This document shows, in pieces, positions 29,101-37,048 of a stretch of DNA of 64,000 bases; the first letter of the stretch is position 1; each line of letters starts with the position of its first letter. The notes beneath the pieces are model-generated. The model searched no databases, was not told the origin of the DNA, and was given only the letters and a program-made list of their open reading frames with translations. The stretch is from Thalassotalea sp. PS06 (GTDB lineage Bacteria; Pseudomonadota; Gammaproteobacteria; Enterobacterales; Alteromonadaceae), in contig NZ_CP041638.1 in assembly GCF_007197775.1 (NCBI RefSeq), forward strand, positions 1,116,001-1,180,000, read 5' to 3'. The position numbers were made by a program, and so were the translations under genes.

Positions 29101-31068
29101 GAACGGTTGGTCGTCTGAACCCGGAGCATAGACATCAACCCCTGGTGCCGCAACATCGACAACGAGAGTATCTAACCCCCAGTAAGAAGGGCCTCGGCTG
29201 GAGAAGTACGCCATTAACTCATCTTCAACGTCTTCTTCGACCGCTTGCGTGCCGGTGATCGTTGCCATATGAGTAGTGCCAGTTGCCATCCAGTTAAGCA
29301 GATTCTTACCATCGCTGTTTTTTATGTGGATTGCTGGCAATGGATGCGGCACTGCTGGGATAGGGTATCGATCCTGGAAGCTCGAGGAATTGTAGATGAC
29401 GATACCTTCAGCACCACCTTCAGCGACATTTAGCGCCTTGTTATAAAGAGGTGAATAGCTGCGCTTACAAACGACGATTACATTCTGCTGACTTTCATCA
29501 ATATCGACAGTTGCCGGATCGTCGGCTAAGTCAAATGTTCCAGCGGGATAAGGTTTATCACAGTTTGCCTGATTCCACGAGTAAGTTTCATTCGGGTTCG
29601 GGTAATCTGTTGCAGTGACCAATAATCCGTTAATTTCTTCAAACGTAACTGATACGCCATCAATTGGCATAGGTGCTTCGTTGTCACCACCACTGAAGTT
29701 TTCCAGGGTTTTATCAGTAAATACCACTTTTGTTGCTGGCGAATGTGCACCTACGGTGGTAACCCATGGCGATGAGTGGTCTGCCGTTGATAAGTGGTCG
29801 CCACTGTTACCGGCAGCCGTTGCGATAAATACACCCGATTGCGCGGTATTAAAAAATGCCTGTTCAACCGGATCGATCCAAGGGTCATTTTCCATACCAC
29901 CAATCGACATGTTAATAACATCGACATTATCGATAGCCGCTTGTTCGATGGCCGCTAGCAAGGTCGTTTGTGGACAGCCTGCGTGCAGATCACCGCGTCC
30001 TCCTGGGAAACATACCTGATAGGAAATGATATTCGCATGGGGCGCCATTCCCGATACCTGTGGAAATACCAAATTCGTTTCCAGACCGGTACTTTGGGCC
30101 TTGTTTTCAGTCATCTTATATGGAATATCATACAGGATATTACCTGCTGCGGTTCCTGCTACATGCGAGCCATGGCTATGATAATCTTCACCATTAGCCG
30201 GACGTGTTTCGCTATAGCCAGGATCACTGAATGTGTCGGTAATTTCTGGATATGAATAGACACCGATTAATTTGTCGTTACAAAGCTCGGGAGAATCTAC
30301 GCAATCACCAAGGTAGATACTATTCCCTAATGGATTGGTGTGTACATAGCCGTCACCGCCAACCGCAGCAAATGATGGGTGATCGGTATTGATACCGGTA
30401 TCTATGATACCAACTACCATGCCTTCCCCCATGTTGTCACCGTGAACCGGATTTTGCCAAATTTGATCGGCACCGGTTTGTCCGACGGTACCACTGGTTT
30501 GCAGCTGATACACTTTTGAGCGAGTGATATGCTTAATACCAGGTACCTTAGCAAGACGCATCGCTTCTTGTTGGGTTAATTCGGTTGTAAACGCATTTAG
30601 GGTAACCGAAAACTCCCGCAAAATTCTGATATCAACGCCTTGCAAAGAGCGAGCGGCAGTCACTGCTTGTTGACGTTTGCCTGCCAGGTAATTCTGGTAT
30701 GTGGCAACCTCTACTTGCTGCAGGTTTAGCTTTTGCCCTTTATTAGCTCGAGCGCTGAGGACGTAATCACGGGTCGCAGAAATACCGTCAATAGTACCAG
30801 AATAGGTTGCAACCGGTTCATCACTCAGCTGCACAATATAAGTTTGTATGCCGCTGATGCCTTCTTCCGGGACAAACACCTTGTGTTGTTTTTTTACTTG
30901 TTGGTTGGCAATACCCGAATAGGCACTGCGGTCAAGGGGTTGAGGCGCCACATAGTCTGCCGGAGCTTGCATCCAGGCTTGTTGAGGCGCACCTTCTGCA
31001 CTTGCTGCGGCCCCGGACGCATACAACGCAGAGGCGATAAGCACAGAAACTTTCTTTAAGTTAAACAT
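26146..31068 (-). CDS. Giant secreted subtilisin-like serine protease with GlyGly-CTERM tag
   Basis: A 1640-residue S8 family protease. Order: signal peptide (1-24), I9 inhibitor prodomain (about 73-190, QTYIVQLSDEP), catalytic domain with Asp223 (GIIDTGINTDH), His299 (HSHGSHVAG) and Ser672 (SGTSMASPHVAG), and a protease-associated insert at about 545-615. Long beta-rich regions follow, including a DUF11-like stretch near 1115-1170. A TSP3-like GCTDTAATNFDDNANTDDGS motif lies near 1580, then a proline/lysine linker and the final GGSNSILALLALMVMAGMRRR. That terminus is the GlyGly-CTERM signal processed by rhombosortase on type II secretion substrates. Expected location is the cell surface or medium; the role is protein digestion. 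It stands alone. Confidence 0.93.
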   Translation of the reverse strand: MFNLKKVSVLIASALYASGAAASAEGAPQQAWMQAPADYVAPQPLDRSAYSGIANQQVKKQHKVFVPEEGISGIQTYIVQLSDEPVATYSGTIDGISATRDYVLSARANKGQKLNLQQVEVATYQNYLAGKRQQAVTAARSLQGVDIRILREFSVTLNAFTTELTQQEAMRLAKVPGIKHITRSKVYQLQTSGTVGQTGADQIWQNPVHGDNMGEGMVVGIIDTGINTDHPSFAAVGGDGYVHTNPLGNSIYLGDCVDSPELCNDKLIGVYSYPEITDTFSDPGYSETRPANGEDYHSHGSHVAGTAAGNILYDIPYKMTENKAQSTGLETNLVFPQVSGMAPHANIISYQVCFPGGRGDLHAGCPQTTLLAAIEQAAIDNVDVINMSIGGMENDPWIDPVEQAFFNTAQSGVFIATAAGNSGDHLSTADHSSPWVTTVGAHSPATKVVFTDKTLENFSGGDNEAPMPIDGVSVTFEEINGLLVTATDYPNPNETYSWNQANCDKPYPAGTFDLADDPATVDIDESQQNVIVVCKRSYSPLYNKALNVAEGGAEGIVIYNSSSFQDRYPIPAVPHPLPAIHIKNSDGKNLLNWMATGTTHMATITGTQAVEEDVEDELMAYFSSRGPSYWGLDTLVVDVAAPGVDVYAPGSDDQPFSNNPFTSDWMNMSGTSMASPHVAGAATLLRQSHPEWSALEVQSALMLTATNGLKNSRFLDNYNPSGWDSALQDMGAGRINVQLADKTGLIMDESMEAMQAANPNLGGHEKRLNTAYMVDTDCVDECSFVRTFKATKDGSYQVSTETWLGEFDISVEPMSFSIKKGETQSILVTTKQRHSAGAVSYNDLTGNQGQVILTPEDPDSPVLELPVWTYDGDSGLPDHIMINAHRTSATTNIGPFNTREITDFTARSYGLVKGEERSVHLYYDDTSSDPYNLTLNSAEATEPTNINHVELTEVTEGTKMLVSRIVGENTSNALMFMGQDLNNDGLASHDELLCMSTSYNFANFCSIIDPNPGTYWTLIMNTDRPGWNQEDMGKQISFVSAVINSDQSNLSINADQQIAGYAEYNIQLGYQLPEMEIGDVYFGGFDIGSNPSDPGNIGFVPVTITQVDQDVTFTASQHTAKPGDLVDFNISVIANTEQDARDFTLAASLPESLQIVPDSLDASNATPVEPALENNTLSLAGVQMSTRDVERNYKVTTNLTDEMCSLAAAKSPYPGYLDLRPLGWRTLEGVQGRYYNEPEYALKDLMNWDEDISFPFFNKYHFTSIKLNPAGLVTFGSQGRTTPFHVEFPRAASYPPPPPYMIAPFWVGDNTIPERFDSQYGQHHLNAGITPTYTWQRDWLVLEWDNVERSYAPGQLIDFEMFMRMNINYEPGEYEMLFAYDNVQLADGQGSIGFKASDGMRLIDGDIPMAINIGNSVGYNNMDEVVSDELVVCMDYTGPEESQFNVSFQAYVSEAAAGQTHTITLENGLVGSENEQLNLQLAVTGNIQLAEIADINIIEGEQASFKVLYADENAVSNVIEVIADNVTSEISGNDSGSLVTLTPDFGYHGSTQVTVKVSDSVNSGDMAMTAFTLNVESDGIEYGCTDTAATNFDDNANTDDGSCEYPPQPPGQEKKKSGGSNSILALLALMVMAGMRRRIR

Positions 31069-31339
31069 AAAAGTCCTTTAACTTTTAAATTAATGATTTA
31101 CAGGTTTTCGCCGTCATATTGAATGCATAAATCCTGCGGTTTTTAACTTTGTTAGATTCCTGTGGTTAGCGAACTCAATCAATGAATTGGCAAACTAAAG
31201 TACAGTTTGATACAAATTGGTACAAATTAAGGGGGATTATTCAGTGGCATGAATTAAGGCGATGAGTCTTGGTTGGTCGAGCGTTGAAAATTGGTAATTG
31301 AGCGTTAATGATTGGCCTTAAAACGGGTCAGCAGTATCA

Positions 31340-32644
31340 CTACCTTGCGTCGGGAGCTAGCGGCGAATCATTATCCGAAAATAGTACGGATGTAGATTGT
31401 AGTCGCTGGTATTCATCCTTTACGCAGTCTGGTAGTGGAATACGTACGGTAAATCGAGCGCCGTTCAGGTCGGGGCAGGTATCGACCCGTAACTGACCTT
31501 GTTGCCAGATACATAACTGCTTGACGATAGCCAGTCCTAAACCAACCCCTTGATATATTTCTTCATTACCTTTTTCTTCCTGGTTAAAAGCCTTTAGTAG
31601 ATCGGCCTTTTTATTTTCGGCGATGCCAGGTCCATCATCACTTACTGTCAACTCCCAGTATGTCGATGTTTGTTGAATCGACACGATAATACATTTGCGG
31701 GCGAATCGAACCGCATTGCCAAGCAGGTTTTGCAGGATCCGTTGAAAACTTCGCTGATCGACAAAGATAGTTGGCTGCTTATCGATCAGGTTAATGTCCA
31801 GATCGTGATAGACAGAAAATTTGCTGATGCATGGCATAATCAGGTCACCGCTGGTATGTGGCCGGTATACAAACTGCGGTTTGCATTGTTGAAACTCAGC
31901 ATAAGTGAGAAACTCTTCGACCAGTATTTCCAGTTCTACCAGATCCTGCATTAAGTCAACATTTTTCAGACTTTGACAATGTTCGTCGTCATGCACCTCA
32001 AGCGCAAATTTAGCCCTCGAGATTGGCGTCAGAAAATCGTGCGAGACGGCGTTAATTAGTTCCCTTTGCGTCGTTACCCGACGACTGAGTTGTTGACTCA
32101 TATGATTGAAGGTATCACCAATATCTTTGATCATTGAAAATCGTGAGAATTGGATATTGTTTCCTAATACTCCACGACTTATGTTGTAGGTTGCATGTTG
32201 TAGGCGATTTAAATCGCGAAACAGGGGCCAGCTACCGAGAAAAACCGCGACGGCGATGCTCAGGTAAAAGACAAACTTAATTAATGAGGCATTATCTTCA
32301 CCGGCACCCTTAAATGGGCCAAATATTATGACCTCAGTTGCATTGTCATTTAACTGATAAAAATACCATTGCTGCTGACTATTCTCGACTGTCAATATTT
32401 GCCCTGTCTGCAGTTGCTGATAAAGCTCCTGTGACAAGTGTAGGTTGTCTAACGGCACTTTATTCAATAGGTTATCGGCATTGATTTTAGCAAACTGTTC
32501 ACCATTGGTGAGGTAGCTTTCAATTAGCTGTTTTTCCAGGTCGCTGAGCCGTCCGGTCTGACTGTAATAGGTCTCCAGGAACCAGGCACTGGTCCCCAGA
32601 CATAAAGCGCAAGTCAGATAAAGTGAAAGGTAAAGGCGGAACAT
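31340..32644 (-). CDS. Sensor histidine kinase of the mipA-DUF3019 operon (RstB-like)
   Basis: A 434-residue two-pass membrane kinase. TM1 is about 4-22, the periplasmic sensor about 25-120, TM2 about 123-142, then a HAMP-like linker. The H-box reads AVSHDFLTPISR with H202; the usual H-E-L/I-R is H-D-F-L, seen in RstB relatives. The ATPase has NLLGNAVRFARK, DDGPGIAEN and GVGLGLAIVKQL. It is the last of four tightly packed minus-strand genes (3 bp after the response regulator). The ligand is unknown; the operon context points to an envelope signal. Confidence 0.93.
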   Translation of the reverse strand: MFRLYLSLYLTCALCLGTSAWFLETYYSQTGRLSDLEKQLIESYLTNGEQFAKINADNLLNKVPLDNLHLSQELYQQLQTGQILTVENSQQQWYFYQLNDNATEVIIFGPFKGAGEDNASLIKFVFYLSIAVAVFLGSWPLFRDLNRLQHATYNISRGVLGNNIQFSRFSMIKDIGDTFNHMSQQLSRRVTTQRELINAVSHDFLTPISRAKFALEVHDDEHCQSLKNVDLMQDLVELEILVEEFLTYAEFQQCKPQFVYRPHTSGDLIMPCISKFSVYHDLDINLIDKQPTIFVDQRSFQRILQNLLGNAVRFARKCIIVSIQQTSTYWELTVSDDGPGIAENKKADLLKAFNQEEKGNEEIYQGVGLGLAIVKQLCIWQQGQLRVDTCPDLNGARFTVRIPLPDCVKDEYQRLQSTSVLFSDNDSPLAPDAR

Positions 32645-32647
32645 AGG

Positions 32648-33352
32648 CTATTGCCAGGCATTTGGCATAAAAATGTAACCTTTACCCCAAACGGTTTTTA
32701 TTTTTTCCGGACCGTTGACATCATCTCCCAGTTTTTTTCGAAGACGACTGACCCTGCCATCGATGGTGCGATTCATGCCATCATATTGGCGACTTGTGGT
32801 TTTATCGAATAATTGCTCTCGACTAACCATTTCACCGGGTTTACTGGCAAGTTGTACTAAAATGGAGAATTCCGCGTTGGTAAGTTGTAAAGATTGACCA
32901 TCTATAAATGCCTGCATTTGCGATTTGTTAATGTGCAGGGAGCCAAATTTCATCGCCGGGTAGCGACTCTGTATTGAGGGAATCGTGTGTTTGCGGCGTA
33001 AACAGCGGTTGATTCTTGCTAACAGGATCGAAGGGCTTACCGGTTTCGTCAGGTAATCTTCAGCACCCAGATCTAATCCCGCGATATGGTCAATTTGACT
33101 CTGTCTTGCGGTCATAAAAATTATTGGCGCAGTGCTGACTTGTTTGAGTTCATGAAACACTTCAAAGCCATCCATATCGGCAAGGCCAATATCGAGCAAT
33201 ACCATGTCAAAGCTTTGTGTTTGGGCGGCAAACACCGCAGGATATCCTTGGTCATGATGGGTGACTATAAATCCCTGGCTTTGCAGGTAACGGCTGACAA
33301 GATTGGCCAGCTTACAATCATCTTCGATATACAGTATGGAATGCTGGTTCAT
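32648..33352 (-). CDS. OmpR-family response regulator (RstA-like)
   Basis: A 234-residue transcription factor. The receiver has DD at 11-12, the phospho-acceptor Asp54 in LLDIGLADMDG, the conserved Thr in FMTARQS and Lys in YLTKPVSP. A winged-helix domain (about 135-232) contains LTNAEFSILVQLASKPG and the recognition segment RTIDGRVSRLRKKLG. Its ATG follows the DUF3019 stop with no gap, and the kinase starts 3 bp after it, so the proteins are made together. Targets are likely to include the operon itself. Confidence 0.95.
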   Translation of the reverse strand: MNQHSILYIEDDCKLANLVSRYLQSQGFIVTHHDQGYPAVFAAQTQSFDMVLLDIGLADMDGFEVFHELKQVSTAPIIFMTARQSQIDHIAGLDLGAEDYLTKPVSPSILLARINRCLRRKHTIPSIQSRYPAMKFGSLHINKSQMQAFIDGQSLQLTNAEFSILVQLASKPGEMVSREQLFDKTTSRQYDGMNRTIDGRVSRLRKKLGDDVNGPEKIKTVWGKGYIFMPNAWQ

Positions 33353-33748
33353 TTAAAAGATACTCCAGGCTATACGACGTCTGGGTTTTCGCTCGTTTAC
33401 GTGCAGAAATTCAATGCGCTGACTTGCTAACAATTTGCTTTGCTCTCGGTCGGTAATGTCAATACGGACGTCCTCATGACTTAATAGCGTTAGCGAGAAT
33501 TTCTCCATACTGGCTGGCAAATCGCAAAAGATTTTTACCTGACGTTCATAAACTTTGAGGCAAACCTGAACGTGGTCGATAAAGTGCCAGGATAGGTTTG
33601 TGGTCAGGCGGCATTGATTATCTTCACTAAGACAACGGTTTGGCGATATCTCAAAAAACTGTCGCGTCTGCTGACCGTAAACTGATTGTGAGCTCAGAAT
33701 CAACATGGCTATCAGGTAAGTTGTACTTTGCTTCACAAATCCCCCCAT
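33353..33748 (-). CDS. DUF3019 family exported protein
   Basis: A 131-residue small protein with a signal peptide (cut near SVYG-Q, about residue 25). The mature part has ISPNRCLSED-CR, a later C-LK pair (four cysteines in all: RC, QC, VC, FC) and the terminal RRRIAWSIF, features of the DUF3019 family, which occurs next to MipA and RstAB-type systems in Shewanella and relatives. ATG 33748 starts one base after the mipA stop (TAGGATG), so translation is coupled. An upstream in-frame start at 33817 would overlap mipA and lacks a signal peptide. The cysteine pairs suggest disulfides in the periplasm. Function is unknown. Confidence 0.8.
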   Translation of the reverse strand: MGGFVKQSTTYLIAMLILSSQSVYGQQTRQFFEISPNRCLSEDNQCRLTTNLSWHFIDHVQVCLKVYERQVKIFCDLPASMEKFSLTLLSHEDVRIDITDREQSKLLASQRIEFLHVNERKPRRRIAWSIF

Positions 33749-33749
33749 C

Positions 33750-34655
33750 CTAATAGCTCCAGGCAAATCCCGCAAAGAAAGAATATAAATGTTGCTGCTC
33801 CAGCAAGGGGCTATCATTCAGACTCGAATCAAGGTGCTGGGCTCGAGCTTCGGCGATAAAGTCCCATTGCGGATTAATGTTGAAACGGTAGCTGATCTTA
33901 ATACTGGTGTTGAGCGCAGAATCAGGCTGAAATCGGCTAAAACCAGCGATCCAGTCGGTTAACCTGGTACCGTAGTAGTACTGAAGTAAATCTTCGCTCT
34001 GATATTGCAACTCCAGGCTGGTTAACCATAAGTGTGATTGTCCATGCCAGGCTTTGGCAATACTCAGAAACGCTTCATCACCATGATGATAATTACTAAT
34101 CTCCTGATACCAGGCGGCACTGACACGCCAGTCCTGCCAGTCATGATTGACTTCCATTCCAGCGAGCACGGATATCTTTCTGTCATCGATTCGTTCCATA
34201 TCGCCGCGCCTAAGGAGGGGGGGAGTGATACCTTTTTGCTGGTTTGGGTCTCCGTCACTCATGAAAGGGCGCTGAAGAAATGCGGCACCCGCAGAAGCCG
34301 CTAACAAATCATCAATAAAATAGAGGCCATCTTCATTGATCCGGGTTAAAAAGGAAAAGGTGGTGGAGTGATTTTGCCAGGGAGTATAAATCAACTGACT
34401 GTTATTGATCGCAAAATCACCCCAGTAGAACTCAAGTTTTGGTATCAGGACTAAGGGTATGTCTCGCCCCTGGTACACTGGGTTATCAACCTTTCCGTAG
34501 CCAGCAGCCATACCCAAATGCCAACCCGACTGCGCCTGGTAAATATCCTCATAGCTCTGATTGGCTTGCGTTTTAGATATAGACAGAATAATCAGGGCAC
34601 AGACACAGGTGTTGCGCAGTATTGTTTTTATTCTGTCGCCACTTATTGACCACAT
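33750..34655 (-). CDS. MipA/OmpV family outer-membrane protein
   Basis: A 301-residue outer-membrane beta-barrel protein with an N-terminal signal segment (about 10-32, ending TQA-N). GWHLGMAAGYGKVDNPVYQG and IPLVLIPKLEFYWGDFAINN are the family signatures, and the chain ends with an aromatic residue (FAWSY). MipA was first described as a scaffold for the murein hydrolase MltA; other members respond to osmotic stress or antimicrobials. It leads a four-gene operon with DUF3019, response regulator and kinase. The ribosome site is poor. Confidence 0.87.
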   Translation of the reverse strand: MWSISGDRIKTILRNTCVCALIILSISKTQANQSYEDIYQAQSGWHLGMAAGYGKVDNPVYQGRDIPLVLIPKLEFYWGDFAINNSQLIYTPWQNHSTTFSFLTRINEDGLYFIDDLLAASAGAAFLQRPFMSDGDPNQQKGITPPLLRRGDMERIDDRKISVLAGMEVNHDWQDWRVSAAWYQEISNYHHGDEAFLSIAKAWHGQSHLWLTSLELQYQSEDLLQYYYGTRLTDWIAGFSRFQPDSALNTSIKISYRFNINPQWDFIAEARAQHLDSSLNDSPLLEQQHLYSFFAGFAWSY

Positions 34656-34771
34656 TTATTATTCGTAACAACTTACTTCTACTCCCCGTATCTTTATGGT
34701 CAGTTCCGGTTTGAGTCAATGGTTCTTGTGTATCATTTTGTATCATTCTGGCACACGAAATCAGGGGTTTA

Positions 34772-34937
34772 GTTCCTAGCACACGATTGGAAATCGTTCC
34801 TAGCATGCAATCAAAGATTGCGCCTAGCGTTTAGCTATTAGCAGCGCTAGCGTGCTAGGAATGTAATGTGCTAGGAACGAAGTGTGCTAGGAGTGAAACG
34901 TGCTAGAAATGCAGTGTGCTAATCATGTTAATGTGCT
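34772..34937. repeat. Hairpin-chain repeat array B (CCTAGCAC linker)
   Basis: Hairpins ACGATT-GGA-AATCGT (34783-34797) and GCAATC-AAA-GATTGC (34807-34821) joined by linker TCCTAGCA. From about 34850 on, the linker appears in inverse orientation (GTGCTAGGA) at 34852, 34868, 34884 and 34900, so the array is a large imperfect palindrome. It fills the gap between mipA and the RRF_GI-like gene. The core AATCAAAGATT is also a hairpin of array A, though the linker differs. Confidence 0.8.
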
Positions 34938-34980
34938 TTTTCTGCTGATATACTGCGGTTCTGTTTGCTAATTTTTTGCA

Positions 34981-35367
34981 ATGTATTCAATAGACATGGC
35001 GCAGTTAATTCACATATTGCTTCCTTCATTTTTACGACGCGTAATGCGGGCGTATGAAATCAAAGCCATCATTCGTGACAGTGGCGCTGAGCTCAGTCGT
35101 ATTGGCCGTTCACGCAATTGGCGGCTATCGGCAAATCGCGATCAGTTAACCACGCTTATCCATTCTCTAGAGCAAACCGAAGAAGTAAGCTGGCAGTGGG
35201 TGCTGAAAAAAATCAAAGAAAGCCGTGGTCAGCTTACCGAAAAAGAATTAGTTAACCTGGTTTCCAGAAACCCGGGGATCAGTGTTAAAGAGCTTGTTGT
35301 GCTTGCCAACTGTACCATCGCCGAAGCCCGTTCTGCCATTGATATTTATGAGTGGCAGGACGACTAA
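34981..35367 (+). CDS. RRF_GI-like small protein (so-called ribosome recycling factor family)
   Basis: A 128-residue basic, helical protein. The N-terminal half has LIHILLPSFLRRV, then ELSRIGRSRNWRLSANRDQL, which resembles the small Vibrio/Shewanella family annotated as ribosome recycling factor (Pfam PF12614, RRF_GI). The C-terminal half has the helix-turn-helix-like ELVNLVSRNPGISVKELVVL. It is not related by size or motif to true RRF (frr), so the family name should not be taken as function. No good ribosome site is visible; a second ATG at 34996 is possible. It lies alone between two hairpin arrays. Confidence 0.6.
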   Translation: MYSIDMAQLIHILLPSFLRRVMRAYEIKAIIRDSGAELSRIGRSRNWRLSANRDQLTTLIHSLEQTEEVSWQWVLKKIKESRGQLTEKELVNLVSRNPGISVKELVVLANCTIAEARSAIDIYEWQDD

Positions 35368-35409
35368 TCAGAGATAAAACATATGGGTGCCCCCGCTTCA
35401 CAGCTTCAA

Positions 35410-35568
35410 GCGATACTCCGGGTACATGAATCGAAGATTCATCTCGGGTACGCGATAAACATTATCGCGTCAGATTAAAGGCAACTCGGAGGGCGTCGTT
35501 TGCCCGTACCAGGAACAAAATCTTGATTTTGTGTACTCGAAGCCAATGCCTTTTATTGGCGTACTCGC
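35410..35568. repeat. Hairpin-chain repeat array C
   Basis: Four different hairpins: ATGAATC-GAA-GATTCAT (35426-35442), CGCGATAA-ACA-TTATCGCG (35451-35469), CAAAATC-TT-GATTTTG (35516-35531) and GCCAAT-...-ATTGGC (35542-35560). The first two are preceded by CCGGGTAC and CTCGGGTAC as in array A; the last two are followed by GTACTCGA and GTACTCGC, the same linker inverted. It lies just downstream of the RRF_GI-like gene. Confidence 0.82.
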
Positions 35569-35632
35569 AACCTTACTTCACCGCTTATTGAAATTACTGG
35601 ACTTGGCAGTCGAATTCGTACAAAGTGGCTCC

Positions 35633-36169
35633 ATGTTTAATTTTGAAATAATCCATTGCGACTGGCAAAAACGTCGCGCCCCCGACGGGGAAAAATCCAT
35701 AACCCTTCTCTGTGTTGAAAACCTCGAGCTGACGGCCAACCATTTTTGTGATGGCTATACCAATCACATTAAATTATTGCTCACTCAGTGAGAATATAAA
35801 GGCTTTTAGACAAGGCTTTGATTGCAGAGAATGGTTATTCCGCTCTCAAAATTAGCCAAAATCAGGAATGCAGTTCAAACGCCTTTAAAACTCACCCGGA
35901 GGGAGCTAGTGAGAGGCCCATTTACTGCCCTATATTTCATTAATATAGAATGACTATATCAATAAAATCTATGTTGTAACTGAACCTCGGCCCTAACTCT
36001 GAGTTGTGCACAAACTTAGTGTGATTGGTATTCTGTTGATGTCGAAGGCGAGGGAGTCCACAAACTCAAAGGTCGAGTCATTCAAAACCAAATCACTGGC
36101 GTATGGACCATTAATGCCGTGGGCAGTGGTGGTGCTTTTATTAATTTAAAAATCGCTCAAAGCAATTAA
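35633..36169 (+). pseudogene. Probable small gene split by MITE copy 3
   Basis: Upstream of the element an open frame from ATG 35633 encodes MFNFEIIHCDWQKRR... to HFCDGY at the element edge. After the element, from 36032, the same frame reads SVDVEGEGVHKLKGRVIQNQ and ends GGAFINLKIAQSN at 36169. Joined across the element they give one 87-residue protein. No family is recognised and the upstream start has a weak ribosome site, so the gene call is an inference; the frame continuity is the main support. Both halves have normal codon use for the genome. Confidence 0.42.
35758..36030 (-). mobile_element. MITE copy 3 (273 bp, inverted)
   Basis: Same family as the other copies, reverse orientation: begins TACCAATCACATTAAATTA and ends TTAGTGTGATTGGTA. 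Flanking triplets are CTA on the left and TTC on the right, so no intact target duplication is seen; an end may have been altered. It lies between array C and a short coding remnant. Confidence 0.9.
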
Positions 36170-36251
36170 CTAATAAAGAGAATAGATCTTGAACGTTGCG
36201 ATCAAGTGCGAACTCCAAGACCTACCTCATCAATGCTAGATAATGAGTCAA

Positions 36252-36698
36252 CTAGGGCGTTGTCACTGGGCGAAAACGATTGATACACGTCAGCTGACAA
36301 ACCTTGGCTGCATCCTGAACCCGCTGACTACAGCCTTTTTGCTCGGCTTGATCATTAAGTCCACAGGCTTCATAGCCTGCATAAGCATTTTTCGCACAGG
36401 AATACACGCACTGGCTATATTCATCACTGACATTGTTTTGCCAGAATTCTGGCGCAAGAAAAAAGCGAGCTTCTGGCGTTAGGAAAATACTGGGTTGTTG
36501 GCCCTCAAGACCGGCGGTCATGGTGGCGATCAATTTTGTGTGGGTATCGCGGGCGAGGGTGTTATTGATTTCCTGAGCTTGCTCAAGCTGTTGGACGCGA
36601 TTTTCCAGAGCTTCGATTTCATCAGAATTACTGCTACAGCCACTGAGTGAGAGCAGTACGACGGCGACTGGTATCAGGAATAAAAAATTGAGTCTCAT
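36252..36698 (-). CDS. Small lipoprotein with coiled coil and cysteine-rich tail
   Basis: A 148-residue lipoprotein. The signal ends at the lipobox LSGC (Cys at about 20). A heptad-like stretch IEALENRVQQLEQAQ follows and could form a coiled coil like that of Lpp. The C-terminal half has several cysteines (QCVYSC, YEAC, GCSQR, VCQLTC) likely in disulfides. ATG 36698 is chosen because AAGGAGTT lies upstream; an ATG at 36740 would add a non-signal leader. I do not recognise a family. It is monocistronic on the minus strand. Confidence 0.72.
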   Translation of the reverse strand: MRLNFLFLIPVAVVLLSLSGCSSNSDEIEALENRVQQLEQAQEINNTLARDTHTKLIATMTAGLEGQQPSIFLTPEARFFLAPEFWQNNVSDEYSQCVYSCAKNAYAGYEACGLNDQAEQKGCSQRVQDAAKVCQLTCINRFRPVTTP

Positions 36699-37048
36699 AG
36701 ACAACTCCTTATTAACAACTCTCTGTGAAGAATAGTCCAACTATGTTGGTTGTGCGATGCGCCATGGAGACGGTAAAAAGTGTTTTATGACGATTTTTCG
36801 GATTAAAACTTAATTTTTTCAATGTGATGGGGCGTTAATGTAACCTTCTTTATCGATCCTGCTGGCGCATCTAAATTGCCATTATTCGCCGATTAACATT
36901 TATTTAAGTTGTTAAATTTAAAGGTGCAATTAATGAACCATTTTACGAGTTTTTATAGGAATTAACCTGTTCATTGATGTTAGGTAACCACACCCTTGAC
37001 AAGGTAGTACGTTCAATAAAAACTTGGGATTTTTAACGATGAGGGCGG
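36699..37048. other. Intergenic region, 350 bp
   Basis: Between the small lipoprotein and the M13-like gene. It contains the lipoprotein ribosome site at its left edge; otherwise A/T-rich sequence without a recognisable gene, hairpin or repeat. Confidence 0.5.

Noticed and set aside
34981..35367. True ribosome recycling factor (frr)
   Set aside because: The sequence is 128 residues and has none of the RRF motifs; the name comes from a misleading family label.
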